Shown: in pieces, positions 35,780-44,198 of the stretch | Layout: each line of letters begins with the position of its first letter | Numbering within the stretch: the stretch's first letter is position 1 | Assembly: GCF_004212215.1 (NCBI RefSeq) | Contig: NZ_QVFV01000002.1 | Span: 62,001-126,000 of the forward strand | Reading direction: 5' to 3' | DNA from: Leptolyngbya iicbica LK | Lineage (GTDB): Bacteria; Cyanobacteriota; Cyanobacteriia; Phormidesmidales; Phormidesmidaceae | Length of the DNA: 64,000 bases | Position numbers and translations under genes: made by a program | The notes under the pieces: model-generated | Databases searched by the model: none | Told to the model about the DNA's origin: nothing | What the model saw: only the letters and a program-made list of their open reading frames with translations

Positions 35780-36579
35780 CCAAGCCAGTCAGACATATCT
35801 TAGGACTCTCGGGTGGTAAAGACAGCACAGCCTTAGCCGTCTTTATGCGCCAACAGCATCCAGAGCTGGAAATTGAATATTTCTTTTGCGACACGCATAA
35901 GGAGTTGCCTGAAACAGAAGAATATTTAGACCGAATTGAGGCCCGTTTGGGCATCAGAATTCATAGACTTGAAGCAGAGCGGGGATTTGACCATTGGTTG
36001 GATGTTTATGGTGGGGCGCTGCCATCCCCAAAAATGCGCTGGTGTACTAAGCAGATGAAGATTATCCCGCTAGAGAAGTACATCGGTGATGACGAGGCCA
36101 TTAGTTACATCGGCATCCGGGCGGATGAAAACCGTGATGGCTATATTTCCAAGAAAACCAACATCACACCTGTCTTTCCTTTTAAAGAACATGGTTTAGT
36201 CAAGGCTGACATCTACCGATTGCTTGAAGAGAGCGGGATCGGCATGCCGGACTATTATCGTTGGCGCAGTCGTTCTGGATGCTTCTTTTGCTTCTTTCAG
36301 CGGAAGTATGAGTGGGTTATGCTCGCAGAAGAGCATCCTAACTTGTTTGCACAAGCCATAGAGTATGAGCAAAATCATGCCGATGGCCGCACTTATACTT
36401 GGACAGAGGGCGAAACTTTGTTGGAGCTATTGGAACGCAAAGATCAGATTATTTTTGAGCATGAACGAGCAATGCTCCGAAAGCAGGAAGAACTCTTCGA
36501 CCTTCCTTTATCCGAGATATTGGCTGAAGCCTTAGATGAAGTCGATGACACAGTACCTTGCTTCGCTTGTCATTTATAG
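35776..36579 (+). CDS. sspD: DndC-like ATP pyrophosphatase/PAPS-reductase-family protein, SspD
   Basis: 267 residues. PP-loop LGLSGGKDSTALAVFM near the N-terminus activates the DNA by adenylation; cysteines in KMRWCTKQMK, GCFFCFFQRK and the C-terminal VPCFACHL are placed to carry sulfur or an iron-sulfur cluster. At 267 residues it is much shorter than DndC (about 500), which fits the Ssp type. It starts within the end of sspC (ATGA). About 100 bp of AT-rich DNA separate it from the following GIY-YIG gene, a break in the operon. Confidence 0.87.
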   Translation: MTKPVRHILGLSGGKDSTALAVFMRQQHPELEIEYFFCDTHKELPETEEYLDRIEARLGIRIHRLEAERGFDHWLDVYGGALPSPKMRWCTKQMKIIPLEKYIGDDEAISYIGIRADENRDGYISKKTNITPVFPFKEHGLVKADIYRLLEESGIGMPDYYRWRSRSGCFFCFFQRKYEWVMLAEEHPNLFAQAIEYEQNHADGRTYTWTEGETLLELLERKDQIIFEHERAMLRKQEELFDLPLSEILAEALDEVDDTVPCFACHL

Positions 36580-36678
36580 TCGATTCTCGAGATTTGATGG
36601 ATCTTGACCGCAAATCAATATTGCGTAAGTTTAGCGGGAAGCATAGTCAAATAGGCTCTTAAGCAGTATGTGAAGTAA

Positions 36679-37350
36679 ATGAAGCTTTATCAGTGGGATC
36701 GGATCGATGAGATACCTAAGAAGAAGCCTGGAATTTATGCATGGTATTATTCGCCTGAAATAACAGACCGAGATATCGAAAAAATGACAGGCCTGATTCA
36801 GAGTAGTCAGATTTCTGAAGAAGCAGCAATGTCAGAACTACATGAAGAAGTAAAAAGCTTTCTGCATGAAAGAATCTTCAAATACTTCCAGGAAGAACCT
36901 TATGAAGCTTATCTAAAAGGCCCACTGAAACCCCAATATAGTGGGCAAATCGAGCACTTGCAAGTGCTCACAAATAATTTGATCGAACGAATTATCAGAA
37001 ACCCCTCTAGGCTAACAACGATCAGACAAATAATAGAAGCAAGCTGCCCACTATTTGCAAGCCCTATCTATATTGGAATGTCTAAGACTCTAGGACAAAG
37101 GGTGTCTAAGCACAAAAGCTTGATTAAACAAATCAGAGAGAAGAGTACAATAAATTATCAAAGAGAGATCAATCATGCGGAAGAGCAAGGGAAAAAAGAT
37201 CAGAGTTTTGCACTACAAGTGTGTAGAAGGAAATTAATTCCAACGAGACTATCAGTAGCAGCTACGGTTATGGAAGTATCCGACAGAGAATATGTTGATG
37301 TAGAGAATATTCTGAATAGAGTTTGCTATCCAGTCCTAGGGAGAAATTAA
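36679..37350 (+). CDS. GIY-YIG-like nuclease-domain protein, candidate restriction component
   Basis: 223 residues. The split GIY..YIG motif is seen as KPGIYAWYYSP (about 17-27) and SPIYIGMSKTLGQRVSKHKSLI (about 132-153), with the conserved arginine after YIG; between them is an unusual insertion of about 105 residues, longer than in most GIY-YIG nucleases. ENILNR near the C-terminus can supply the metal-binding glutamate and asparagine. The gene is AT-richer (about 40% GC in a sampled stretch) than sspBCD and nearly touches the next gene (1 bp apart), so both act together. I propose a nickase acting with the DGQHR protein; untested. Confidence 0.7.
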   Translation: MKLYQWDRIDEIPKKKPGIYAWYYSPEITDRDIEKMTGLIQSSQISEEAAMSELHEEVKSFLHERIFKYFQEEPYEAYLKGPLKPQYSGQIEHLQVLTNNLIERIIRNPSRLTTIRQIIEASCPLFASPIYIGMSKTLGQRVSKHKSLIKQIREKSTINYQREINHAEEQGKKDQSFALQVCRRKLIPTRLSVAATVMEVSDREYVDVENILNRVCYPVLGRN

Positions 37351-37351
37351 C

Positions 37352-39640
37352 ATGGCAAATGAAGACCTATTTGACGAGCTAGATGCTCAACCAGCTTTAG
37401 ATCTTTATTTGGAGGGATCAGTAGGTGCTTTCAGTGTTGGTGCAGCTAGAACTGGCCAGAATTCTGTCGAAGTAAAGTATTTCTTGACTCATGTGGGTTT
37501 GGATTTCTCAAACACATCTAATGATGCATTGCTTAGTCATCTTGCCCCTGTCAGAGAAATTTTTGGTTCAGAGTCTTTGGATTTTGACGAAATCATGCAG
37601 AGGGATATTGATGATGCCAGAGTTTCTTCTGAGCTAATTCCTTATTTGCTTGACGAAAAATCCGCAGATTTAATTAAATTCTTCCCGCCAATTGTCGTTG
37701 TGGTTTTGCCGCTGGTTGAAAATGAGGAGAAACCGGCAAAATTCTATCCTAAAGTTCATGAAATCAAGAAGGAAGACGATGCAGGAAAAGGCAACTTCAT
37801 TCTGAGATCTGGTTTTCCAGGCAAAGAAGTTTTCCAGTTTGAGCAACGGATAAAGAGTGGTGATATCCTAAATCATGATTTAGCTAGGCTCAGAATTAAT
37901 ACGTATAAAACTAGTCTGGTTATTATAGATGGACAACACCGCGCCATGGCTCTTCTTGCACTCTACAGAAACCTTAAAGAAGGTCAGTGGTCAAGTGAGA
38001 GAAGGTTGCCGTTTAAAGATTATTATTCAGAATGGACAAAGAACTACATTCAAGGATTTCAGCTAAAAGAGATCAAACTTCCTGTGATTCTGTGCACATT
38101 CCCGTCGCTTGATGAAACATATGAAGGCGATTGTGATTTGCGCAAGGCTTCTAGGCTCATATTTTTAACTCTAAATAAGACAGCACGAAAAGTTTCAGAC
38201 TCTCGAAACAAGCTGTTAGACGATAGTGATCTCATTGCCTCATTTATGAGGCGTTGTTTGTCACAAATAAAACAAAAAGACAGCAGATCGAACTATTCCT
38301 TGAGAATTTTCAACGTTGAGCTTGATCAATTCGACGACAAGTTGAAAATCAAGAGTCCAATAGCCGTCACAGGTGTTAGTCATTTGTATTATATGATCGA
38401 GCATTTAATGCTCAATGAATCAAAGAATGTTCAGGGTATCAGCTCTCGTTCAGGAAAATTTTACAAGCGAAAAGATTTAGAGTCTTTTGGGTGCTTCAAG
38501 AGGTTGGATGGTAGAAATCTACTAGGTTCTGACCTTTCTGAAGTTACGCAGCGCGATAATTTCACGGTAGAAGCGGAGCTTGCCTTAGCTGATGCATTTA
38601 TGGATTCTTATGGAAAGATCGTGATATCGGCATTGGAGAAATTCACTCCATTTGAATTTCATAACCAGGCAGTCTTGGCTTTGGAAAAGCGAATTCTTGC
38701 TAACCAAGATACAAGACTTCGCCCTATACTATTTGAGGGTCAAGGTATCAGTAGGGTATTTGAAGCGCATAGAACTAATTTAAGGCAAAAGATTAAGGAT
38801 GACTACTTCTCTGGCAAGGTGCCAGAACTAGAGTCCATCGCCGATCAACTAGATGGAACAGCTCGGAGAATCGATGACTCAATACATGATTTTCATATAG
38901 ATCGTGCAACTAACTATATAAGCAATGTATCTGACAAGGCACAGTTCAAAAGTGATTCAGGTAAACTTTCAATTGGTTTTGTGAGGTGGCTCAATGATCT
39001 ATATGACAACGTGTATACAACGGTGGCTTTTCAAAGTGCCCTTGTATGTGGCTTTTGGGGAGAGCTAGAGAAAGCTAATAGAGAAATACTTGACTCAGGT
39101 GGATCTTTACTAGACGCAGGAAAAGCGTTTAGCGAATTTATTTCACAAATCAACGATTTCTTTATCCCTAAAACTTCGGCACATTTCAGAAGGCTGGTGA
39201 AAGTTTTTACTGGGGAATTGTCAGGAAGTATTGCTGAATGGAGGGTGATCCAAAGCAATCAGGCTTTCAGAAAAGTTGTCTACCGTGGCGAAATGCAGCC
39301 AGATCAATGGCCTAAGTATAAGTATCTCATGCTTGAGATCTGGAATCCTAGTGACGAATATTTCAGGAATCTTGTTCATGCTGAAAGACGTAAATGCCGA
39401 CGTGCAGTGATGTCTTCTTTGTACAAGTTTCAGAAGAGCACATATTGTCAGCAAAATATGGTGCGTGAAGAGAGCTTAAGCGATAAAGAAATCCGAGATG
39501 TGTTTAACACTGCTTTCAACACGTATTCGGCTTTGATTAAGAATATCGGTTCAGAGAGTCTCAGAGTTGAAAACTGCGAATCTGTAATTACTGAATTACC
39601 TTCAGCTGAAGAGAGTGATGATTTATTTGATGAAGTTTAG
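37352..39640 (+). CDS. DGQHR-domain (DndB-like) protein, candidate sensor
   Basis: 762 residues. The motif SLVIIDGQHRAMALLALYRNLKEG (about 188-211) defines the DGQHR/DndB-like family of ParB/DUF262-like folds; DndB binds DNA and controls dnd genes. After the motif come LPVILCTFPSLDE and RLIFLTLNKTARKVSDSRN, also usual in the family, then a long helical part of unknown kind. Together with the upstream GIY-YIG protein it forms a two-gene unit of low GC (about 33-40% in sampled stretches) with no HIP1 octamer that I could find. SspE, the usual effector, has a DGQQR-type DUF262 domain plus a nuclease domain, so this pair could be its split counterpart. Confidence 0.72.
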   Translation: MANEDLFDELDAQPALDLYLEGSVGAFSVGAARTGQNSVEVKYFLTHVGLDFSNTSNDALLSHLAPVREIFGSESLDFDEIMQRDIDDARVSSELIPYLLDEKSADLIKFFPPIVVVVLPLVENEEKPAKFYPKVHEIKKEDDAGKGNFILRSGFPGKEVFQFEQRIKSGDILNHDLARLRINTYKTSLVIIDGQHRAMALLALYRNLKEGQWSSERRLPFKDYYSEWTKNYIQGFQLKEIKLPVILCTFPSLDETYEGDCDLRKASRLIFLTLNKTARKVSDSRNKLLDDSDLIASFMRRCLSQIKQKDSRSNYSLRIFNVELDQFDDKLKIKSPIAVTGVSHLYYMIEHLMLNESKNVQGISSRSGKFYKRKDLESFGCFKRLDGRNLLGSDLSEVTQRDNFTVEAELALADAFMDSYGKIVISALEKFTPFEFHNQAVLALEKRILANQDTRLRPILFEGQGISRVFEAHRTNLRQKIKDDYFSGKVPELESIADQLDGTARRIDDSIHDFHIDRATNYISNVSDKAQFKSDSGKLSIGFVRWLNDLYDNVYTTVAFQSALVCGFWGELEKANREILDSGGSLLDAGKAFSEFISQINDFFIPKTSAHFRRLVKVFTGELSGSIAEWRVIQSNQAFRKVVYRGEMQPDQWPKYKYLMLEIWNPSDEYFRNLVHAERRKCRRAVMSSLYKFQKSTYCQQNMVREESLSDKEIRDVFNTAFNTYSALIKNIGSESLRVENCESVITELPSAEESDDLFDEV

Positions 39641-39690
39641 TGCCCGCATGGAATTAAGTAAATTTCTGTTTTTTAGCTCTTCGTAAGACC

Positions 39691-40845
39691 GTGCTATTTT
39701 TTGATTATCATTCAACCACTCCAGTAGAGCCAGGGGTTGCGGAGAAAGTCCTTTTGTATATGACAAAGGAGTTTGGAAATGCTAGCAGTACAGAGCACGC
39801 GATTGGAGATGCTGCTGAGGATGCTGTAAAAGAAGCGAAGAGCCATATTGCTAACCTCGTTGGAGCCTCTCCCCGCGACATCATCTTTACGTCTGGCTCT
39901 ACTGAGAGCATTAATCTCGCCATTCAAGGCACTGTTCAGCATCTAGAAAACAAAGACATTCATCCCCGCATCGCCCTATCCGCTGTCGAACACAAAGCCG
40001 TCCTCGATACCTGCCTTGCCCTCGAAGAACAGGGACGTGTCAAACTCTCAATCCTGCCAGTAGATACCCAAGCTCGCATCGACTTAGCCCAGTTAGAGCA
40101 AGCCTGCGCCAGCGGCATTCATCTTCTCTGTGTCATGGCCGCCAACAATGAAGTCGGCACTATTTACCCTGTTAAAAAAATTGCCCACATCGCTCAAACC
40201 TACAACGTTCCCTTCCTGTGCGATGCTTCGCAGGCTGTCGGCAAAGTTCCCATCCATTTCAAAGAGTGGGGCATCACAATGCTCTCTCTCTCTGCCCATA
40301 AGTTCTATGGGCCTCAAGGTGTTGGGGCTCTAGTTGTCAAACGAGGGCACCCCTTAGAGCCACTTCTCTACGGAGGTGGACATCAGAGAGGCTTGCGCTC
40401 AGGCACCCTGAACCTTCCAGGTATCGTTGGTCTGGGCGAGGCATGTCGATTACGGAAGTTGGAGATGGAGGAAGATGAGAGAGCGATTAGGGAGAAGCGC
40501 GATCGCCTCCAAAAGCTCCTGACTGATAAAATTCCAGGACTCGTCGTTAATGGTGACCAAGAAAATCGCCTCGCCGGGAATCTTCACATCTCCATTCCCG
40601 GAATTCCCAACAGTGCCGTCATCGCCAGAGTGCGCCTTAAGCTCGCCATTTCTACTGGCTCAGCCTGCTCCTCCGGCGTTGAAGCTCCCTCCCATGTCCT
40701 CCGCGCCATGAATCGGGACGAGGATATCGTCGAAGGCTCCCTCCGTATTGGTCTTGGCAAGTTCACCACCGATGCCGAAGTCGTTGCCGCCGCCGAGATT
40801 TTGAGTCAAACGGTTCACGCTGTCCGAGCCGCAATGGCAGTCTAG
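39691..40845 (+). CDS. sspA: Cysteine desulfurase of the phosphorothioation system, SspA type
   Basis: 384 residues, class V aminotransferase fold with PLP. Seen are the opening FFDYHSTTPVEPGVAEKVL, SGSTESINLAIQG, the PLP lysine in SLSAHKFYGPQGVGALVV and the persulfide cysteine in STGSACSSGVEAPSHVL. It draws sulfur from cysteine and passes it to SspD; in dnd systems the same job is done by DndA or IscS. The start is GTG 39691, right before the family's N-terminus. It is convergent with tniQ (14 bp apart), marking the right edge of the cargo. Its first 200 bp are AT-rich like the preceding pair. Confidence 0.87.
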   Translation: MLFFDYHSTTPVEPGVAEKVLLYMTKEFGNASSTEHAIGDAAEDAVKEAKSHIANLVGASPRDIIFTSGSTESINLAIQGTVQHLENKDIHPRIALSAVEHKAVLDTCLALEEQGRVKLSILPVDTQARIDLAQLEQACASGIHLLCVMAANNEVGTIYPVKKIAHIAQTYNVPFLCDASQAVGKVPIHFKEWGITMLSLSAHKFYGPQGVGALVVKRGHPLEPLLYGGGHQRGLRSGTLNLPGIVGLGEACRLRKLEMEEDERAIREKRDRLQKLLTDKIPGLVVNGDQENRLAGNLHISIPGIPNSAVIARVRLKLAISTGSACSSGVEAPSHVLRAMNRDEDIVEGSLRIGLGKFTTDAEVVAAAEILSQTVHAVRAAMAV

Positions 40846-40859
40846 TGTCTAGTGGGCTA

Positions 40860-41357
40860 CTAAATACCTTTTTGAAGATCAGCCATTTGCTCGAAAGGCG
40901 TGAGGCATCGTTTACAGGTTCCATTAGCCCACTTTGATGGCATCGGTAGCTTGGCTTTACAGTTGGGACATTCCAGTAACAAGAGGAGATGGTGGCGATC
41001 GCACCGATTTGCCAACTTGTACTGCCACTCAATTCGATGATAGGGCTCCTCGGCATAGCAAGCCGCACACAGCCGAATCACCCGATTCTGCATCGTCTCC
41101 TGCGGCAGCATTTGCTTTATCTGGTCAACCTCCAATCGCACCAGCTTGGCAAGGGCCGCTAGCTGCGCATCACTCGGCTGCGGGATAAATCGAAACTTCT
41201 CCCATCGCCCCAAAACCGCTCCTAGTCCGGTCTTTTCGCCGAGCTGATTCAACGTCGTGTGGTTCTCCCGACAAAACCGACCCAAGAAATGGCTCAGACT
41301 CTCTCCTGGAGAAGGCTCCACTGGAAACACCCAAGCAGGAATTTGCGGTATCACCAT
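40860..41357 (-). CDS. tniQ: TniQ, CAST target-selection adaptor
   Basis: 165 residues, the short V-K form. The opening IPQIPAWVFPVEPSPGESLSHFLGRFCREN is the TniQ N-terminal motif, followed by an HTH-like part and a zinc-finger set: CAACYAE, CDRHH, CPNCKAKL and CKRCL. It bridges Cas12k and TnsC at the target. Its ATG overlaps the tnsC stop in TAATG. Confidence 0.95.
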   Translation of the reverse strand: MVIPQIPAWVFPVEPSPGESLSHFLGRFCRENHTTLNQLGEKTGLGAVLGRWEKFRFIPQPSDAQLAALAKLVRLEVDQIKQMLPQETMQNRVIRLCAACYAEEPYHRIEWQYKLANRCDRHHLLLLLECPNCKAKLPMPSKWANGTCKRCLTPFEQMADLQKGI

Positions 41358-42169
41358 TAGCTATATTCCTTTGCTACCTCTTTTAGTGTTTCAAGCTCAA
41401 TCTTGCTTTGTCCTTTTTCCAATGCACGAATGGCTGCCTCCCGTAGCACCATGTCAATCAGGCCAATGTAGTAACCCTTCCTAGATACGCCAGTCGCCTT
41501 GCGCAGCTCCTTCAGCATGGCTTCAGACGTTAAATTAGAAGGTACTGGCAGCTTGAGAATATCTCGCTCCCAAAGTCCCACAATAGTCTTGAGCTGATTG
41601 CTAGGGATGGTTCCTATGCGATAGCTAGACCGAAATCGGTTGAAGACTTGTTCATCTTTTTTAACTGCTGGGTCTAGCCGCTGTTTGGTTCCAATCAGGA
41701 TGACCGAGATTTCTAGCTTGTCAAAGATGTCGCGTACGTCAGCAAAGGTCTTAGGCTTGAGGCGATCGGCCTCATCGATCATCAACATCTCCGTTTTACA
41801 AGCCCGTAGTACCTTCAACGTTCGGCTTCGAGCATCCCCAACTGTGCCTCTAGGCAGATCATCCCCATACTGTTCCAGAATCTCGCGGAACAACTCACGA
41901 GAGGTGCATTCCTGCTTGGGATGAACATATGAAATGGGAATGATCGGCACCCTGCCAGACAAATCTGGCTCTCCATACAGCTTCAGAAAAGATTCACAGG
42001 TCTTGGTCTTCCCGGTTCTAGAATCACCTGTTAGCCGTCCACACTGCCGAGCATTACGTTTACGCTTCAGCCAAGTGTGAGCCTGCTTTACGGAGTCTAG
42101 GGCGACCGTCTTGTCTCGACGCAGACGCTCGATGTGGGCCTGAACTTCTTGATCTTGCAATGCAATCAT
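41357..42169 (-). CDS. tnsC: TnsC, AAA+ ATPase of the CAST
   Basis: 270 residues. Walker A LTGDSRTGKTKTCESF, Walker B EMLMIDEADRLKPKTFADV. TnsC forms ATP-dependent helical filaments on DNA from the Cas12k-TniQ site and hands the site to TnsB, giving the fixed 60-66 bp offset. Length and motifs are those of V-K TnsC, shorter than Tn7 TnsC. It lies 12 bp behind tnsB in the same operon. Confidence 0.96.
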   Translation of the reverse strand: MIALQDQEVQAHIERLRRDKTVALDSVKQAHTWLKRKRNARQCGRLTGDSRTGKTKTCESFLKLYGEPDLSGRVPIIPISYVHPKQECTSRELFREILEQYGDDLPRGTVGDARSRTLKVLRACKTEMLMIDEADRLKPKTFADVRDIFDKLEISVILIGTKQRLDPAVKKDEQVFNRFRSSYRIGTIPSNQLKTIVGLWERDILKLPVPSNLTSEAMLKELRKATGVSRKGYYIGLIDMVLREAAIRALEKGQSKIELETLKEVAKEYS

Positions 42170-42181
42170 CTCGGTCTCCCC

Positions 42182-43822
42182 TTAAGCATCATCATCGTCA
42201 AAATCCCAGATATCAAACTCTGGGATGTCCAACTCCTCTGGTGACTCATCCGGCTGTACGTCAACAGATGGCTCATCAGAGGAGTCTGGCCCAATTATGG
42301 GAGGCGTTGTCGGACGCAGGTCTGCCTGCTCATCCTTTTGGCGATCTTTACGAGACTTGTTCTTTTGGTCGACGAATGCCTCGCGATCGCGCATCTCGTC
42401 CAACATGGCATCGTTACTAACCGCCTTACCATCCTCACGAATGCGCCGGCTATGGGCTTTGGCATCATCTAGGGCTAGCACTTCGCCTTCAAACTCTAGG
42501 GCTTGAGCAACTCCTAAATACACCTCACGGTCGGGGTCGTGACGATAAACCAATACTTGTGCGATGTTTCTCGGGTCATAGCGAAGCACAATATTCTCAC
42601 CAGCATGTTCAGCCAATGCTTCCCCTCGGTAAGCCAAATTCTCAAATTGGAGATAGCCACCTCTATAAATGGTGCGGCGAGTCTGTCTCATCAGACAGAT
42701 ATGCAGTTCGTGCTCAGGAATCACACGAGGTTGTTTAAGGAGTCCAGCCTCCCACCGCTGTATGCGAGTTTGGTCACCCATACGGGCATCCAATCGTTGG
42801 TTGTAGGTATTCACGATGTAGGCAACTAAGAGCTTCTCCAACTCCTGTAAGGTCAGACAGGCTTCCGCCTCCGCTTCCGGAGGACGGTCTTGGACATTGG
42901 AACCTGTATACCCTGGCAGAGTGGAGAGAAACTGGGTGTTGATAGTTCCAAACGGTCTTTCAACGATGCCACCTTCAGAAGGGCGATCGCGCAGATGACA
43001 GATAAATCCAAGTTGTAATCCAATTTGCCGAAGATGATTGGACCGAAAATCCTTCCCCCCATCAGTAAATAGATGGTCAGGGGTGCCGCAGGTAGGCCAA
43101 TCAGCGTAGAGCTTATACTCCACTCCATACTGCTTGGGCATAATCGCGTTACGCAAGGCTAGTGCAACGACGCTTGAGCTAGGGGCGTCATATCCCAAGT
43201 TGATGCCAACGATCGCTCTGGAGTAAGTGTCAATCACGGTCGTCAGCCAAGGTCGCCCCATTTGATGTCCATATTTATCCACCAACAAAATGTCTGCTCT
43301 CGTGTGATCACACTGCCAGACCTGATTGCTGTAGTCGATTTCCAATACTTCGCCATCACGGGTTTTGAGTGCTAAGCGTGAACCCTTCCATCCCAGGTTA
43401 CGGATACTTTCTTCTTTCTCCTTAGCCTCTTTAACCAGTCTAAGAATGCGATAAACCGTCATGTGGCTGGGATAGTCTTTCAAGCCTTCCTGTCGAGCCT
43501 TGTTGCGCACCTTGGTAAATACCTGAGCGGGCGTACATTTATCGTTGCTGTACACCTTCTTAATAAATTGCTGCCAATCTTCAGCAATTCGAGGCTTCCC
43601 TTTGTCTATGCGACCTGAATCGATTAGAGCGGCAAGGCCTTCCTCCTCCCACTTTTTCATCAACCGCTGCACAGTGCGGACAGAGCATTTTAGTTGTTGA
43701 GCCGCACTCCGTAGACGTTCACCATACGTTTTGCGATCGCAGGGCTCTGAAAGTTTCTCGATAATTTCTAGCTTGAGCCTGGATTCTACTGAATTCAGAT
43801 CATCTGGATTAACAAGTTCCAT
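42182..43822 (-). CDS. tnsB: TnsB, DDE transposase of the CAST
   Basis: 546 residues. N-terminal HTH domains (LKCSVRTVQRLMKKWEEEGLAAL) bind the end repeats; the RNase H-fold core holds D in VWQCDHTRADILLVD, D in DHLFTDGGKDFRSNHL and E in EGGIVERPFGTINTQF; a beta-barrel follows, and the acidic C-terminal tail (DIPEFDIWDFDDDDA) is the TnsC-contacting hook seen in V-K proteins. It cuts the 3' ends and joins them to target DNA. First gene of the tnsB-tnsC-tniQ operon. Confidence 0.97.
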   Translation of the reverse strand: MELVNPDDLNSVESRLKLEIIEKLSEPCDRKTYGERLRSAAQQLKCSVRTVQRLMKKWEEEGLAALIDSGRIDKGKPRIAEDWQQFIKKVYSNDKCTPAQVFTKVRNKARQEGLKDYPSHMTVYRILRLVKEAKEKEESIRNLGWKGSRLALKTRDGEVLEIDYSNQVWQCDHTRADILLVDKYGHQMGRPWLTTVIDTYSRAIVGINLGYDAPSSSVVALALRNAIMPKQYGVEYKLYADWPTCGTPDHLFTDGGKDFRSNHLRQIGLQLGFICHLRDRPSEGGIVERPFGTINTQFLSTLPGYTGSNVQDRPPEAEAEACLTLQELEKLLVAYIVNTYNQRLDARMGDQTRIQRWEAGLLKQPRVIPEHELHICLMRQTRRTIYRGGYLQFENLAYRGEALAEHAGENIVLRYDPRNIAQVLVYRHDPDREVYLGVAQALEFEGEVLALDDAKAHSRRIREDGKAVSNDAMLDEMRDREAFVDQKNKSRKDRQKDEQADLRPTTPPIIGPDSSDEPSVDVQPDESPEELDIPEFDIWDFDDDDA

Positions 43823-44134
43823 GGAGTCACCTAGTACAAGTGAATTAAATCAAATGTACTATAGTCGCCAAGATATGTCATCTAATTTGTTAGATCAGAT
43901 CCGACAAAGCCGCAAAGAGGCGACAAAGAGTGCGTTAATACTGAGGCGATTTCAGCTTCAAAGAGACGACACTGATTGTGTTCATTCTTCAAGAGGCGTC
44001 AAATATTTTGTTATTCAAGAGCGCTCTTTAGAGTGAGGATGAAATCGCCAAGGTTCCTGAATTCAAAGGGGTCTAGCCATTTAATGGTCGGCGACAAGAG
44101 CGTGTTATGGCGACGGATTACGTGTTATGCGACA
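43823..44134. repeat. CAST right end with phased TnsB-site-like repeats
   Basis: Reading inward on the minus strand, TGTCGC (44134-44129), CGTCGC (44115-44110) and TGTCGC (44096-44091) are spaced 19 bp. More (T/C)GTCG-type sites occur further in (about 43925 and 43906). Two of the outer units share ATAACACG. The tnsB promoter must lie in this region too. The outer boundary is inferred from the last repeat. Confidence 0.78.
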
Positions 44135-44198
44135 TGTACGTTCGCGAATTAAATTGGCCACTTATCTATGTAATGGTGGTTTTCAACCTCCATTTGGC

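Larger units (their letters stand above)
25497..44134. mobile_element. Type V-K CRISPR-associated transposon (CAST) with phosphorothioation cargo
   Basis: A complete element of about 18.6 kb. Left end at 25497, array, tracrRNA and cas12k on one side; tniQ-tnsC-tnsB and right end at 44134 on the other; cargo between. All machinery is read from the minus strand. Ends start with TGTCG and carry phased TGTCR repeats. I do not see a 5-bp target duplication (AAAGT before 25497 versus TGTAC after 44134), so one flank may have been altered, or the right boundary may be off by a few bases. No tnsA is present, as usual for V-K, which tends to give cointegrates. Confidence 0.93.

Noticed and set aside
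40860-43822. Ordinary Tn7- or Tn5053-like transposon without CRISPR
   Set aside because: TnsB, TnsC and the short TniQ could suggest this, but cas12k, tracrRNA, array and a matching homing guide are in the same element.
43823-44134. Reading the tnsB-side end as the target-proximal left end
   Set aside because: The tRNA, PAM and homing crRNA are on the cas12k side, 64 nt from that end; this matches the target-left-right order of V-K insertion.
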